Assembly: GCA_036571765.1 (NCBI GenBank)
Contig: BROE01000022.1
Span: 18,988,003 to 19,052,002, forward strand
DNA: 64,000 nt
Direction of reading: 5' to 3'
From: Plecoglossus altivelis
Taxonomy: Eukaryota; Chordata; Actinopteri; Osmeriformes; Plecoglossidae
Below are positions 1 through 11,150 of the stretch, piece after piece. Within the stretch, counting starts at the first letter, position 1. Each line of letters begins with the position of its first letter. A program made the position numbers and the translations under genes. The notes under the pieces were generated by a model. The model ran no database searches. It saw only the letters and a program-made list of their open reading frames with translations, and was not told the origin of the DNA.

Positions 1-1215
1 TTTAAGGACAGGCATGTATAAAGACAGGCATGTATAAGGACAGGCATGTATAAGGACAGGCATGTATAAGGGGATAGGGGACATGTACGTAGAGACAGAC
101 GAGGCAATGTATAGCAAGCGAGCACGGGGCACTTGTATAAGCTCGCTAGGACACGGGTCGGTGTTGGTGACCACACAGGACAGGCTCGATTGTGTTATTA
201 AGAAGAGGCAGGTCATGTATAGTAGACAGGCGTGTTAGGACAGCATGGTATAAGGACGAGGCCCGTGTTCGAAAGGACAGGCGTGTTGTACAAGGACAGG
301 CCTGTATGAACGGACCAGCGCGCGTGTTAAGAGGACCAGCAATGTATAAGGACATTCGGGCCCTGAAGCCCCGGCGGGCCGGGGGCAGGGACGGGATGGT
401 GAGGGGCCGCGCTCGGGAACGTGGGCGCGGGTGAGGCCCGCGCGGGGGAAGGGCTCTCCTGGGGGCGCGATCAAGGGGGGGGCCGGCGGGGGGCGGGCTG
501 CGTAATCGGAGGGCACGGAGCCGGACGGGCGGTGCGCGGCGGCCGGCCAGGGCCGGCCAGGGGTGCGCCCGAGCGATTGTGTAGCCCCGAGGGGCTGGAC
601 GCGGCGTGTAAATCGGCAAACGAGTGCCATGTATAAGGACAGGCGTGTTTAAGGACAGGCATGTATAAAGACAGGCGTGTTTAAGGACAGGCATGTATAA
701 AGACAGGCATGTATAAGGACAGGCATGTATAAGGACAGGCGTGTTAAAGGACAGGCCTGTATAAAGACAGGCGTGTTTAAGGACAGGCATGTATAAAGAC
801 AGGCGTGTTTAAGGACAGGCATGTATAAGGACAGGCGTGTTTAAGGACAGGCGTGTTAAAGGACAGGCATGTATAAGGACAGGCGTGTTAAAGGACAGGC
901 CTGTATAAAGACAGGCGTGTTTAAGGACAGGCATGTATAAGGACAGGCGTGTTAAAGGACAGGCCTGTATAAAGACAGGCGTGTTAAAGGACAGGCATGT
1001 ATAAGGACAGGCATGTATAAGGACAGGCGTGTTAAAGGACAGGCATGTTTAAGGACAGGCATGTATAAGGACAGGCATGTATAAGGACAGGCATGTATAA
1101 GGACAGGCATGTATAAGGACAGGCATGTATAAGGACAGGCATGTATAAGGCAACAGCGGCTGTTTCAAAGGAGCAGGCATGGTATCAGGACAGGCGATGT
1201 TAAAGGAGGACCATG
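1..1215. repeat. 16-bp minisatellite, partly corrupted
   Basis: Tandem array of a 16-bp unit, ggacaggcatgtataa, with a common variant ggacaggcgtgtttaa. Copies at 1-65 and 626-1150 are clean. Copies at about 66-345 and 1150-1215 are the same unit with many one-base insertions and deletions. A very GC-rich block (about 345-610) interrupts the array. The long frames across it are repeat by-products. It lies in the first intron of slc4a10 if that gene continues to the left. Confidence 0.9.
345..610. other. GC-rich block inside the minisatellite
   Basis: About 265 bases of roughly 80% GC in the core, rich in ggccgg, gcgcgg and G runs, set inside an AT-balanced 16-bp array. It has no copies of the array unit and no recognisable gene. 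It could be a genuine CpG-rich insertion or an assembly error; the flanking array copies are noisy, which favours an assembly problem. Confidence 0.6.
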
Positions 1216-2259
1216 CTGTTAGAGGACAGCGTGAGAGAACGAGTTTAAGCCTGTGGCAGAGGCGAAAAGAGCTGTTCTTGCCTTATAGAACATTTCTCAC
1301 TAACCGATGTGATACTGGACTCCTACAAGGCGACCCTAGCCAAAGGGAAGGAATGACGTGGTCTTCATACTTCATGTGCTCTTTCTTATGAACTGTGTCC
1401 TATTATTGTCTAGATCAAGGACAGTGTTGCTGTTTCAAGTCTGGTTCACGAGAGAGGTGGAGAAGTACAGACTGAGTTAGAGGGAAGCTGCTGAGGTCTC
1501 CTGGAGGTATCTAGTGGTCTTGACCCAGTTTCCTTAGCTAGTGCAGGTTAGTCTCTGGAGCCCAGAGTGCCATGCCTAGCTACATCCACCCTGACACACT
1601 GCACTGCTTCTCCACAGCGCTACATGGGCAGAAGAATGAATACGAACAGTTGTTGCTACGGTTTAAGATATTAAGTTGGTTATATGGCTATATGAACAAT
1701 GTGTTATGTTCCATGCAAAGATTGCATCTGTCTTGATCGATGAAGGACAGAGTGGATATGGCTATGAGGAGTTTGTGGCTCAGTCTCTGGGTAGATGATT
1801 GACTCTAAAGCAGAGGCCAGATGGATTAACACGCGCTGTCCCAAGTGTTCATTAGATGATGGAAGACATTCTGGGGCTTGTTCCTGCAAGTAGCATTGGG
1901 TGACATCATCACCACTCGAAACATCAGGGAGACAAGTGACAGCAGACAGAACACACATCTCCTAAATGCACTTTGTGCGTTTGTTAAATGTAAGCTAAAT
2001 GTGAGGCCATGCATAACTATGACTCTGACTTCATGCCAGACATTTAATGCTGCAGAATTAAAAAGCTGCAAGTTGGTCTCTGCTTCAAGGAGGGATAAGC
2101 CGTGGATGGAGATCTGGTGAGAACTAATCCTGCGTCAAATCTAATGTCAAATACTTATGTCATGCAATCTCGACCTCTGTGCTCTGCTACACTTCCGTAC
2201 AGAGCATCTGGTGACATGACGCTGTCGGCCGCAACTGAGTGTTCTCTGCTCCATCCCAG
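1216..2259. other. No gene seen (slc4a10 intron 1)
   Basis: Single-copy-looking sequence between two arrays. No exon with splice sites, RNA gene or long repeat was recognised. Short frames here have no recognisable product. Confidence 0.5.
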
Positions 2260-2671
2260 CACTGTGACATGGCTGTCCACTATGTCTCTGCTTCTACAGC
2301 ACTGTGACATGGCTGTCCACTATGTCTCTGCTCCTACAGCACTGTGACATGGCTGTCCACTATGTCTCTGCTTCTACAGCACTGTGACATGGCTGTCCAC
2401 TATGTCTCTGCTTCTACAGCACTGTGACATGGCTGTCCACTATGTCTCTTTGCTTCTACAGCACTGTGACATGGCTGTCCACTATGTCTCTTTGCTTCTA
2501 CAGCACTGTGACATGGCTGTCCACTATGTCTCTTTGCTTCTACAGCACTGTGACATGGCTGTCCACTATGTCTCTTTGCTTCTACAGCACTGTGACATGG
2601 CTGTCCACTATGTCTCTTTGCTTCTACAGCACTGTGACATGGCTGTCCACTATGTCTCTTTGCTTCTACCT
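2260..2671. repeat. 40/42-bp minisatellite, ten copies
   Basis: Ten tandem copies, each starting cactgtgacatggctgtcca. The first four start at 2260, 2300, 2340 and 2380 (period 40). From 2420 the period is 42, through an extra tt in the tctctttgcttctacag part. Because 42 is divisible by three, several frames stay open; these are not genes. Each unit ends in a pyrimidine run plus CAG and so resembles a splice acceptor on the plus strand, which is antisense to slc4a10. Confidence 0.95.
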
Positions 2672-2689
2672 ACAGAACGGTGCACAGGT

Positions 2690-4827
2690 GGCGGGGGGCC
2701 ACGCATGTGCAGTATCTCTGGCGTCTACGTGTCACGATTGTTGTTGGGGTGCAGGGCTGTCCACACGGTATGTTTCAGTCCTGCTTCTCGTTGACAGCAG
2801 ACTCTTGACATGGGCTAACTAGATCGCGATATGGTTATTTGTTAGTACATTATATGCTGCTCGTGCGTCTCTACAGCACTTGTGACAATCGGCTGTACCA
2901 CTAATGTATCTGGCTTCTCAACAGCATCTGGTGCGACAGTGGCTTGTCCCTATGTCTCTGCTAGGCCTACGAGGGACTTGACTCGACCTGTGACATGCGC
3001 TGTGCCCCTGTATGTCGCTTTTTTAAGTTCTGCCCTTCTTCTAACACCGCACTGTGACATGGCACTACACGTGGGCAGTCGCGACGTGTACATCTGTCAT
3101 CTGCTTCCTGAATCAGAGCACTGCGACAGGTGACTAGTCTGTCTGCTGCTGTTCTACTTGTTCTCTCGACAGTTTCCTACAGCGTACACTGTCGTACATG
3201 TCGTCTAGTCCACGTATCTGATCTGCGCTGGGCTCCGATACAGCACAGTCCTGTGACATGAGATAGTCACATCAGTGTCCTCGCTTTGCTACGCACTGTG
3301 AACATGGGCTGTCGAGCCTGTACGGTCTTTGTCGTTACCTGCCAGGATCGCCTTCCAGACAAGCAGTGCAGCGTGGTGGACCATTCAATCGTATGGAAGT
3401 CACGCTTGTCAATGTGGGTCGGTGCAGCGCGTGAGTTACTATGTAGTCTTGGTATTATCTGTAGTAAGCATATGGTTCGCATGGGGACCATCAGTCACTA
3501 ACGCACGATCGATCCATGCGATTATGCTCTGCCATGCGTCAGGACTACACTGGTATACAGTCATTAATCTGCATGCGTTTGTGACTACGACGTATTAGTC
3601 ACAGGTCATTTATCCTGCAGATCATGCACTTGCGTCACTAGACGGCTGGTATAACTTAGTCATTTATTCCTGGCATGAGAGCTGGTCAGATCTACAATCT
3701 GTAAGTACCGCAGGCAACTATCCGGTGCAGGCGTATTGCTTGTCACTCTCGACAATTAGCTGAATTCGTAGTAGCATTTGATCCTGCATGCCTGTCACAT
3801 ACGGTGCTATCCAGTCGTATTATCTTGCATATGCAGGTACTCACAGGGCTGGTATCCGTCAGGTTGTATCGTCCGCTGGGATGCACTTGTGGGTCACTCA
3901 CAAGCATGGCGGCATTTAAGTGCAGCTAATATGCATGGCGTGTGTCGTAACTAACCAGGTGTTACATTCAGAGCCTCGACCTTGAGTTCCTGCCATTGCT
4001 CGCTTGTCGCACTTCGACACGTGAGCTTAATCCGAGTCTATTACTCTAACTGCAATGCTGCGTCACTTAAGCTAGTGACTGCCGGCAGTCAATTATGGTG
4101 CTTGCCAAGTGGGTCTGTGATCACGTACAGCGCTGTTATTCCATGAATCGAGTTACTCCTGCATCGGTGTCTACTGTGTAGACTCTGTATGCGCAGTGCA
4201 TTTATGCTGGATGGCTTAATGGCTTTCACTAGCACATGGCATGTAGTTCATTGATGCGCAGTGCATGCTGGTCACTGCATTAGTATCCCGTCATGTTTAA
4301 TTTTGCCTGGCATGTCTAGGATATAGCACAACACATGTAAGTCCATCATTAAAGATCAGCAGCAATCTGTCACTGTTACCTGTACGCAGTCAATCTATCT
4401 GCCATGCTGTCACAACACGTGTATCGAGTCGATTTCTTGCCTGCTTGTACGTGAACACGTATCCAGTCAATATTGATCTGCGCAGCTTGTGCCACATAAC
4501 GAACTGTAAATTCAGTCAGTTATCCATGCGTGCTGGATCACGCATCACCAACTGGGCCTGTTTCGAAGATCATTTATGCTGCGTATGCAGTTGCCAGGCT
4601 AAGCATGATACTCTCAGTTCGAACTTCATCCGCAGTTGCATGCTGGTCCAACCGACACTGTGTATCCGAGATCGACGTGTGTCTGCGAATGCTGTCACTA
4701 CTCAAGCCTCGGTACTCCAGTTCATTAAATATAGCGTGCCCCAAGAGAAATCGGCTCAGTCTACGTAGCGTTAACTTGTAGTGCCTCAGATGCATTATCG
4801 AGCTGCCGGAATGCGATATCACTTGGG
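2690..4827. other. Noisy filler made of degraded array copies
   Basis: No gene. The left part (about 2690-3330) is made of copies of the 40/42-bp unit to its left, and the right part (about 3400-4827) of copies of the 36-bp unit to its right. All carry dense single-base insertions, deletions and changes, although both neighbouring arrays are almost perfect. That pattern fits raw long-read sequence used to bridge a gap better than natural decay. The true length and sequence here are unreliable. Confidence 0.75.
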
Positions 4828-5277
4828 CACAACACTGTATCCAGTCATTATCATGCATGCTGTCACTACACTGCATTTAGTCATTATCATGCATGCTGTC
4901 ACTACATTGTATCCAGTCATTATCCTGCATGCTGTCACTACACTGCATTTAGTCATTATCATGCATGCTGTCACTACATTGTATTTAGTCATTATCTTGC
5001 ATGCTGTCACTACACTGCATCCAGTCATTATCCTGCATGCTGTCACTACAGTGTATCCAGTCATTATCCTGCATGCTGTCACTACACTGTATCTAGTCAT
5101 TATCCAGCATGCTGTCACTACACTGTATCCAGTCATTATCCTGCATGCTGTCACTACATTGTATCCAGTCATTATCCTGCATGCTGTAACTACACTGTAT
5201 CCAGTCATTATCCTGCATGCTGTCACTACACTGTATCCAGTCATTATCCAGCATGCTGTCACTTCACTGTATCCAGC
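4828..5277. repeat. 36-bp minisatellite, about 12 copies
   Basis: Units begin at 4864 and every 36 bases to 5260, typified by cactacactgtatccagtca followed by ttatcctgcatgctgt. The period is a multiple of three and the unit lacks stops in some frames on both strands, so long overlapping frames of about 195 and 175 residues appear. They are repeat by-products. Confidence 0.95.
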
Positions 5278-5473
5278 AAGTGTCCTGTATCTAGTTATTA
5301 TTTTGTGTCTGTTGCTCAGTTCCTTCCCCTGTTTATATCTAGTCATGAAAACACAACATCTGTTTTAGTGAGTGGTTATACCGACAGCAACCAGAATGCC
5401 ACTAACCATCACACATCCAACACTTCAGACACTTTAGAGTTTAGAAATATGACCAGAGCGTGTCCCAGTCAGT

Positions 5474-5665
5474 GTAAGGACAGGAGAGGACAGGAGAGAG
5501 GACAGGAGAGAGGACAGGAGAGGACAGGAGAGGACAGGAGAGGACAGGAGAGAGGACAGGAGAGGACAGGAATGAGGACAGGAGAGAGGACAGGAGAGAG
5601 GACAGGAGAGAGGACAGGAGAGAGGACAGGAGAGGACAGGAGAGAGGACAAGAGTGAGGACAGTC
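5474..5665. repeat. Purine-rich gaggacag minisatellite
   Basis: Irregular tandem array of aggacaggag and agagaggacag units, 10-12 bases each, all purine-rich on the plus strand. No coding function is supported. The flanks 5278-5473 and 5666-6078 contain no recognised gene. Confidence 0.9.
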
Positions 5666-6078
5666 CTACCTGGGAGTTAAAGCGACTGCTACACAGGTCC
5701 ATGCCTCCGGGCTGCATTAGCTTGCCTGGTGATGCTTCCTCAGCTAGTTAGATATCAAGTAGCTTCTGCTGCTGTTGGAGCAGCTAGTCAGATATCAGGC
5801 TGCTGTTGTTGCAGCAGCCAGAGCTCCATGTAGTGTTGTGTCTCTGCTGGGACACTCTCCCTGTGTGTGTGTCTGCAGAGAGCTCTGTTCCCTCCCCTTG
5901 CTCACACACTCACACACGCTGCCTGCACCGTTCACGCAAGCTTCGCTAGATTTTTGTTCTCGCACAACTGAGCATCCACGCCATTCGTCCACCAATCCTG
6001 CATGAGATTACAGCCGTGACATCACTGCTGCTCTCCAGCCTCTTATCTAAGTGAGGACGCTAAACCACTGTGCTTCTG

Positions 6079-6472
6079 TCCTTCTCCCTCTCTCTCTCCC
6101 CTCTATGTCTCTCTCCCTCTATGTCTCTCTCCCTCGATGTCTCTCCCTCTCTCTCTCTCTCTCTCCCTCTCTCTCTCTCGCTTTCCCTTTCTCTCTCCCT
6201 CTCTCTATTGCTCTCTCACTCTCCCCCTCTCTCTCCCTCTCACATTCCCTTTCTCTCTCGCTCTCCTTTTCTCTCCCTCTCTCTCTATGTCTCTCTCCCT
6301 CTCTCTCTCACCCTCTATGTCTCTCTCCCTCTATGTCTCTCCCTCTCTCTCTCCCTCTCTCGCTTTCCCACTCTCTCCCTCTCACTTTCCCTTTCTCTCT
6401 CTATCCTTTTCTCTCCCTCTCTCTCTATGTCTCTCTCCCTCTATGTCCCCCTCTACATCTCTCTCTAGGTCT
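6079..6472. repeat. CT-rich simple repeat
   Basis: About 390 bases of (CT)n mixed with ctctatgtct and cgctttcc interruptions. The interruptions themselves recur (ctctatgtctctctccctct), showing higher-order duplication. It is a polypyrimidine tract and makes open frames by composition only. Confidence 0.95.
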
Positions 6473-7142
6473 GCGTACAGCAGCAGCTTGCTCTCCCTCC
6501 CTGCAGCACGGAGCGCCGTGCCTCCCCTGGGGCATTCTGGGAGCATTTTAAACAGCTGCAGGTTACCCTGCCAGCTCCTACTACTCCAGATCGCCCTCGC
6601 TCTCTTTTGATTGGAGCTTAGGTAAACCAATATTGATGATCCAATCGCTAAGCATAGGTTTGAACAGATGCGATGTCCCGACACTCTACTGTACCACAAC
6701 ACAACAGTGATACCTCATACCGATGCACTGCAGGGCTGTAAGCTGTTTTGCTGGGGACAGACTTCATCTGTAAGATCAAAGGGGTCCCACTGGACAACAT
6801 TGAAAACATGATTTACGCAACTTACCACACTTCTGCGTGTGACCGACGAGAATGCAACGCCCACCTGAAATGACAGAGTCCATGTTACTGTTAGAGTTAG
6901 TGTACCTGGCATGGCCTCCTCATCAAGGATGGGCTACCAGTTAGCTTGAGCTTCACAGATTGGGTGGAACCAGTAAACTCTCTGGAAATATGTCATTAGC
7001 TGTTTGTTATAACCTTGATGTAACTAGGCTGAGTGATAAGTGTATCTTCAGTAACTTATAATAGTAGCAGTTCCTATTTCAGCCTCAGCACCTCACTCAG
7101 ATTACAAAGACCTGATTTGTGCTGAGACTGTATCATACACAA
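6473..7142. other. No gene seen (slc4a10 intron 1)
   Basis: Unique-looking sequence between simple repeats. No exon, RNA gene or repeat family was recognised. Confidence 0.5.
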
Positions 7143-7350
7143 CAGAAAAGGGTCAGTCAGTCAGTCCATCAGTCAGTCAGTCAGTCAGTCCATCAGTCAG
7201 TCAGTCAGTCAGTCGGTCAGTCAGTCAGTCCATCAGTCAGTCGGTCAGCCAGCCAGTCCAACAGCCAGTCAGTCCACCAGTCACTCAGTCAGTCGTCCAG
7301 CCAGCCAGTCAGTCGGTCAGTCCACCAGTCACTTGGTCAGTTAGTCAGCC
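7143..7350. repeat. AGTC tetranucleotide array
   Basis: (AGTC)n with ccatcagtc, ggtcagtc and agccagtc variants. The reading frame rich in Ser, Gln and Val across it is a by-product. Confidence 0.95.
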
Positions 7351-7739
7351 AGTCCGCCAATGGTAAGGAAAATGTTCAGTCTGTCTCTTAACTATCAGAC
7401 TGACTGAGTTCAGTTTTATACATATTGTCAATCTTCAGATTGGGAGGGACAACCAGAACTCTCAGGTCTCAGTCATGTCTGTCTGCTCTGAAAGCCAGAT
7501 GGTGAATGTGCTTTATAGTGAATAGGGAAAAACAAATATACACAGTCAATAGGTGTGTGTTATAATGGACAGGTGAATACAACATCATAAAACAGTGACT
7601 GCACAGAACACAGTGTGTTACAGTAAGAGGAACACATATATACAAATGGCTAGCAAGACAGAATATACACGTTGATAAGATAATAGCTGATCTACTAGTT
7701 GTGCTTAACATCAGAGCATAAGATATTCAATTTCTTCCA

Positions 7740-8682
7740 CTCCAGTCAGTCAGCTAGGGAGCCGGTCAGATACAAAGCCAGTTGGTAAGTCAGTCAGACA
7801 GCCATTAAGTCAATAAATCAGTCAGTCTATAAAGTAAATCAGTCAGTCTATAACCATAGTTATTCTGTCAGTCAGTCAGCCTCCCAGTCAGAAAGACAGC
7901 CAGTTAGTCAGTCTATCTGTGAGTCAGCCAGTCAGCCAGCCAGCCAGTTAGCTAGTCTGTCTGTGAGTCAGCCAGCCAGCCAGTCAGCCAGGCAGCCAGT
8001 TAGCTAGTCTGTCTGTGAGTCAGCCAGCCAGCCAGTCAGCCAGCCAGCCAGTTAGCTAGTCTGTCTGTGAGTCAGCCAGCCAGTCAGTCAGTCAGCCAGT
8101 TAGTCAGTCTGTCTGTGAGTCATTCAGTCAGTCAGCCAGTTAGTCAGTCTGTCTGTGAGTCAGTCAGCCAGTCAGTCAGCCAGTTAGTCAGTATGTCTGT
8201 GAGCCAGTCAGTCAGTTAGCCAGTCTGTCTGTGAGTCAGTCAGTCAGCCAGTTAGTCTGTCTGTCTGTGAGTCAGTCAGCCAGTCAGTCAGTTAGCCAGT
8301 CTGTCTGTGAGTCAGTCAGTGAGCCAGTTAGTCTGTCTGTCTGTGAGCCAGTCAGTCAGTCAGTTAGTCAGTCAGCCAGTTAGCCAGTTAGTCAGTTTGT
8401 CTGTGAGCCAGTCAGTCAGTCAGCCAGTTAGCCAGTCTGTCTGTGAGTCAGTCAGTGAGCCAGTTAGTCTGTCTGTCTGTGAGTCAGTCAGTGAGCCAGT
8501 TAGCCAGTCTATCTGTGAGTCAGTCAGCCAGTCAGCCAGTCAGTCAGTCAGCCAGTTAGCCAGTCTGTCTGTGAGTCAGTCAGTCAGCCAGTTAGTCTGT
8601 CTGTCTGTGAGTCAGCCAGTCAGTCAGTCAGTCAGCCAGTTAGTCTGTCTGTCTGTGAGTCAGCCAGTCAGTCACCACACAA
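7740..8682. repeat. AGTC-derived satellite with higher-order units
   Basis: Nearly 1 kb built from cagt, cagc and ctgt tetranucleotides. From about 7900 they are organised into longer units that repeat the order gtctgtctgtgagtcag, then cagccagttag. Units vary in length, typically 40-60 bases. The 130-residue SQSV-rich frame at 8307-8699 is a by-product. It is probably the expanded neighbour of the simpler array at 7143-7350. Confidence 0.9.
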
Positions 8683-10287
8683 GCTTTTTGTATAAATAAG
8701 CTGCTTAACCCCATCAGCAAATGGAGAATGAAAACAAATCTCTCAGAAACTAATGGGGTGGCGGAAGGCGGTTGTTCTTTTATTTAATCTGCTCTACTTT
8801 TACAAATATTTAATTTGGACACTTTAATAGATACTTATAAGCATTTTGCTTTACTGTAAATTTGAGTTCAGACACCCATTCAGGTGGATTCGTGTGAGCA
8901 GAGACGAGTAGTCCTCTGAACACCAGCCTTAGCAATATTAAACTGAGTGGAGCAAATGTGGCTGGATACAGGGTAAACCCAGATTTCAGCAGCTTTGGTA
9001 TGAATGTACTGTTACTGTTGCGTCTGCAGGGCAAAGTGAACCTCACTGCCATCCGATAGAATGTAATACATAAGTCCAGACTAGACTAAAGTAGACTACA
9101 ATAGAATATATAACTGATGGATCTCATGACAGTGTATGGCTGCTTGTCTTTCCATTGTGGTCAGTTTCCAGTTGAGTCATCAGATATCTGGATCCTCACA
9201 GCCAGCTGTCCTCAGACCTTCTGGGGTCTTGGTTACACATTCAAACAGGTGAACACTGTTTTGGATTTGTTCATTACTGTCCCTTCATCTAAGTACAGGG
9301 ACGTCTGCTATTTGCATCCTTCCATGAATAGTACAGCAATGGTCAATATAATCTACTGACTGCGTTCCTCAGTAATCTATTACCATGCAGCCCAATCTAA
9401 ATCCATAGGCAACCCGGGCATCTGCCAACGTGGAAACACTTTGAGTAATTAAAGTTGGATTGTAATTATTTAGATCCTACTCAACCTAAATATTTTAAAG
9501 GTTTGTGGTCTTCATTCATTCAGACGAATGAATATGCAACTATATTACGCTAGCCGTAAATGCATAACTCGTCACTAAAACAAATTAATTTACGTGGACT
9601 CAGGACTTATGCAGTTAAACTAACTACAGGTACAACGTAACGCTTAATATTGAATACATAAAGCGGTTGATATTAAATGCATAAAGCGCTTAATATTAAA
9701 TGCATAAAGCGCTTGATATTCAAGTTTGATCAAAAGTTTGAGGTACGATTACCCTACCTGTCGAAGAGGCGGCTAGGGTTTTAGGAGATGTTTTCTGATT
9801 GGCATTTAACTCATCTCGCCAAACATCTTCCCTCTGTAGGCCTTCGCCTGGTCCATTAATTATAAACATGTTATCTTCTCAGCGTGAGAAATGATTGAAA
9901 CGTCTGAGGTATAGGTACATAGGTGTTCCGTGACATCGTGAGAAAACACTGAACTACGTCATGGCGAATGCGTGAGACTTGAGAGCACTTTAAGTTATTC
10001 GATATTTAAATAATTGCATAAACTGCCGTAGGTGTGCTATCTGTGCCACTTTCTAGACGAATGGATCGCGTGGCCTAGGTTACAGTTCATTCGTATCAAT
10101 AGTGTATGTGAAGATGCATGTTATGATTATAATCGTATTGCCACAACACACGTAATCGTTCCTGGGTGATTTGACTTGTCACGATCAATGTGTTACAGAT
10201 GCTAGTTTTGTGCAAGTGCGCCACGAAGAAGCAAAGGTTTTTGAAAGTCTGAATTTGTGTTGCAGAATGGGGAAAACGGAGTCTTAC
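8683..10287. other. slc4a10 intron 1, proximal part; no exon seen
   Basis: No exon or RNA gene recognised. At 9641-9720 there are about 3.5 copies of a 23-bp AT-rich unit (cgcttaatattaaatgcata plus aag). The part from 9730 to 10287 is not repetitive and lies just downstream of the slc4a10 first coding exon, so it may hold conserved regulatory sequence; this is inference from position. Confidence 0.4.
9641..9720. repeat. 23-bp AT-rich short tandem repeat
   Basis: Units begin near 9641, 9664 and 9687, with a partial copy at 9710. The core attaaatgcataaagcgctt carries an octamer-like atgcataa. It is about 570 bases into slc4a10 intron 1. Confidence 0.85.
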
Positions 10288-10335
10288 CGTCGGCAGCAAA
10301 GGCTCCATCTGAGCACCTTGGTCAGTGGTATCCAT
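10288..10335 (-). CDS. slc4a10: slc4a10 first coding exon (sodium-coupled bicarbonate transporter), partial gene
   Basis: The minus strand reads ATG at 10335 and 16 codons, MDTTDQGAQMEPLLPT, followed directly by a GTAAGAC splice donor at 10287. Mammalian SLC4A10 (NCBE/NBCn2), as I remember it, begins MEIKDQGAQMEPLLPT and also splices after that Thr, so 13 of 16 residues agree. The exon ends in phase 0. The protein is a multi-pass plasma-membrane transporter moving sodium and bicarbonate to regulate neuronal pH; only its cytosolic N-terminus is encoded here. No second exon was found to the left, so intron 1 spans at least 10.2 kb and most of the gene lies outside. Its position beside tbr1, in the same orientation, matches human 2q24 and supports the call despite the short match. 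Confidence 0.88.
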
Positions 10336-11054
10336 CTTCCGTAACTTGAACGGTGATGCCCAGCGTAAAAGAAAACTATGGTAAACAACTATCCGGTTTT
10401 TATTCCCAGTATGTCTCGATACTACAGTTGGATAAACTACGAGCTGACATGCAGTGGTCACATGCTTAGTAGGCTAGCGGGTGAGCAAGCAGTGCCAGAT
10501 ATCATTATTCCTTTTAGGGGCGCAGCTTGAACATCCCAATTGCTGGACGTGACGCGGCAGAAGCGGAATTGCCGCATTGAGAGAGGCCATATTTTACTGT
10601 CCGATTACGTCTTTATTTGTTTATATGCTGTTTCATTACGGTTCAGTAAGATGTGGAAATAAATAGCATGATTAACCTTTTCGATGATAGGCTAGGTATA
10701 ATATGTATTTATTATATGGTCCTGGTGATTTCAGAAGATCATGTAATATCACGCTCTTATGTAATAGCTCTCCTTTTGAGTAAAAAGGCAAGTTTAGGAT
10801 CCACACCTGTTGCTACCATGCCATGCAGCCTGCACGACCAGCCAAACCCCACCTTCGCACTCGTTCGTGGGATAACACATGCTCTAACCTAGCATAGTTT
10901 CACCCAAACATCATTGGGAGAAAGAGGTGTCACATATAAACATGTTAGACCTCCCCTGGGACGTAAGAATCTGGACGAGCTAAACAGATAGTGATTGTCA
11001 AGGTGACCCAGCGCACTAGACACCTAGGAAAGACTTCACTTGTTAACAGCCTTT

Positions 11055-11150
11055 ATAATTTCCTGTTGGTGAACACCTTCAACAAGAATGTCCAATGGAT
11101 TGATAATTTCCTGTTGGTGTAGACCTTCAACAAGAATGTCCAATGGGCTG
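11055..11150. repeat. 48-bp tandem duplication
   Basis: Two near-identical copies, 11055-11102 and 11103-11150, beginning ataatttcctgttggtg. On the minus strand the 48-bp period keeps one frame open and gives a 16-residue repeat with the core PLDILVEGxHQQEII inside a 113-residue frame (11036-11377). No family was recognised. Confidence 0.85.

Noticed and set aside
146..790. 214-residue minus-strand frame at the left edge
   Set aside because: It is the translation of the 16-bp array and the GC-rich block; no start context, splice sites or domain.
2384..2822. Two overlapping repeat proteins (CDMAVHYV and TWLSTMSL repeats)
   Set aside because: By-products of a 42-bp period array; no exon structure.
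2260..5277. Regularly spaced repeats considered as a CRISPR array
   Set aside because: Units are contiguous tandem copies without unique spacers, and the genome is vertebrate.
4781..5368. 195-residue Leu/Ile/Thr repeat protein that could look like a membrane protein
   Set aside because: Translation of the 36-bp minisatellite; an equally long frame exists on the other strand.
6051..6610. Ser/Leu/Pro-rich frames
   Set aside because: Composition of a CT-rich simple repeat.
8307..8699. 130-residue SQSV repeat protein
   Set aside because: AGTC tetranucleotide array read in frame.
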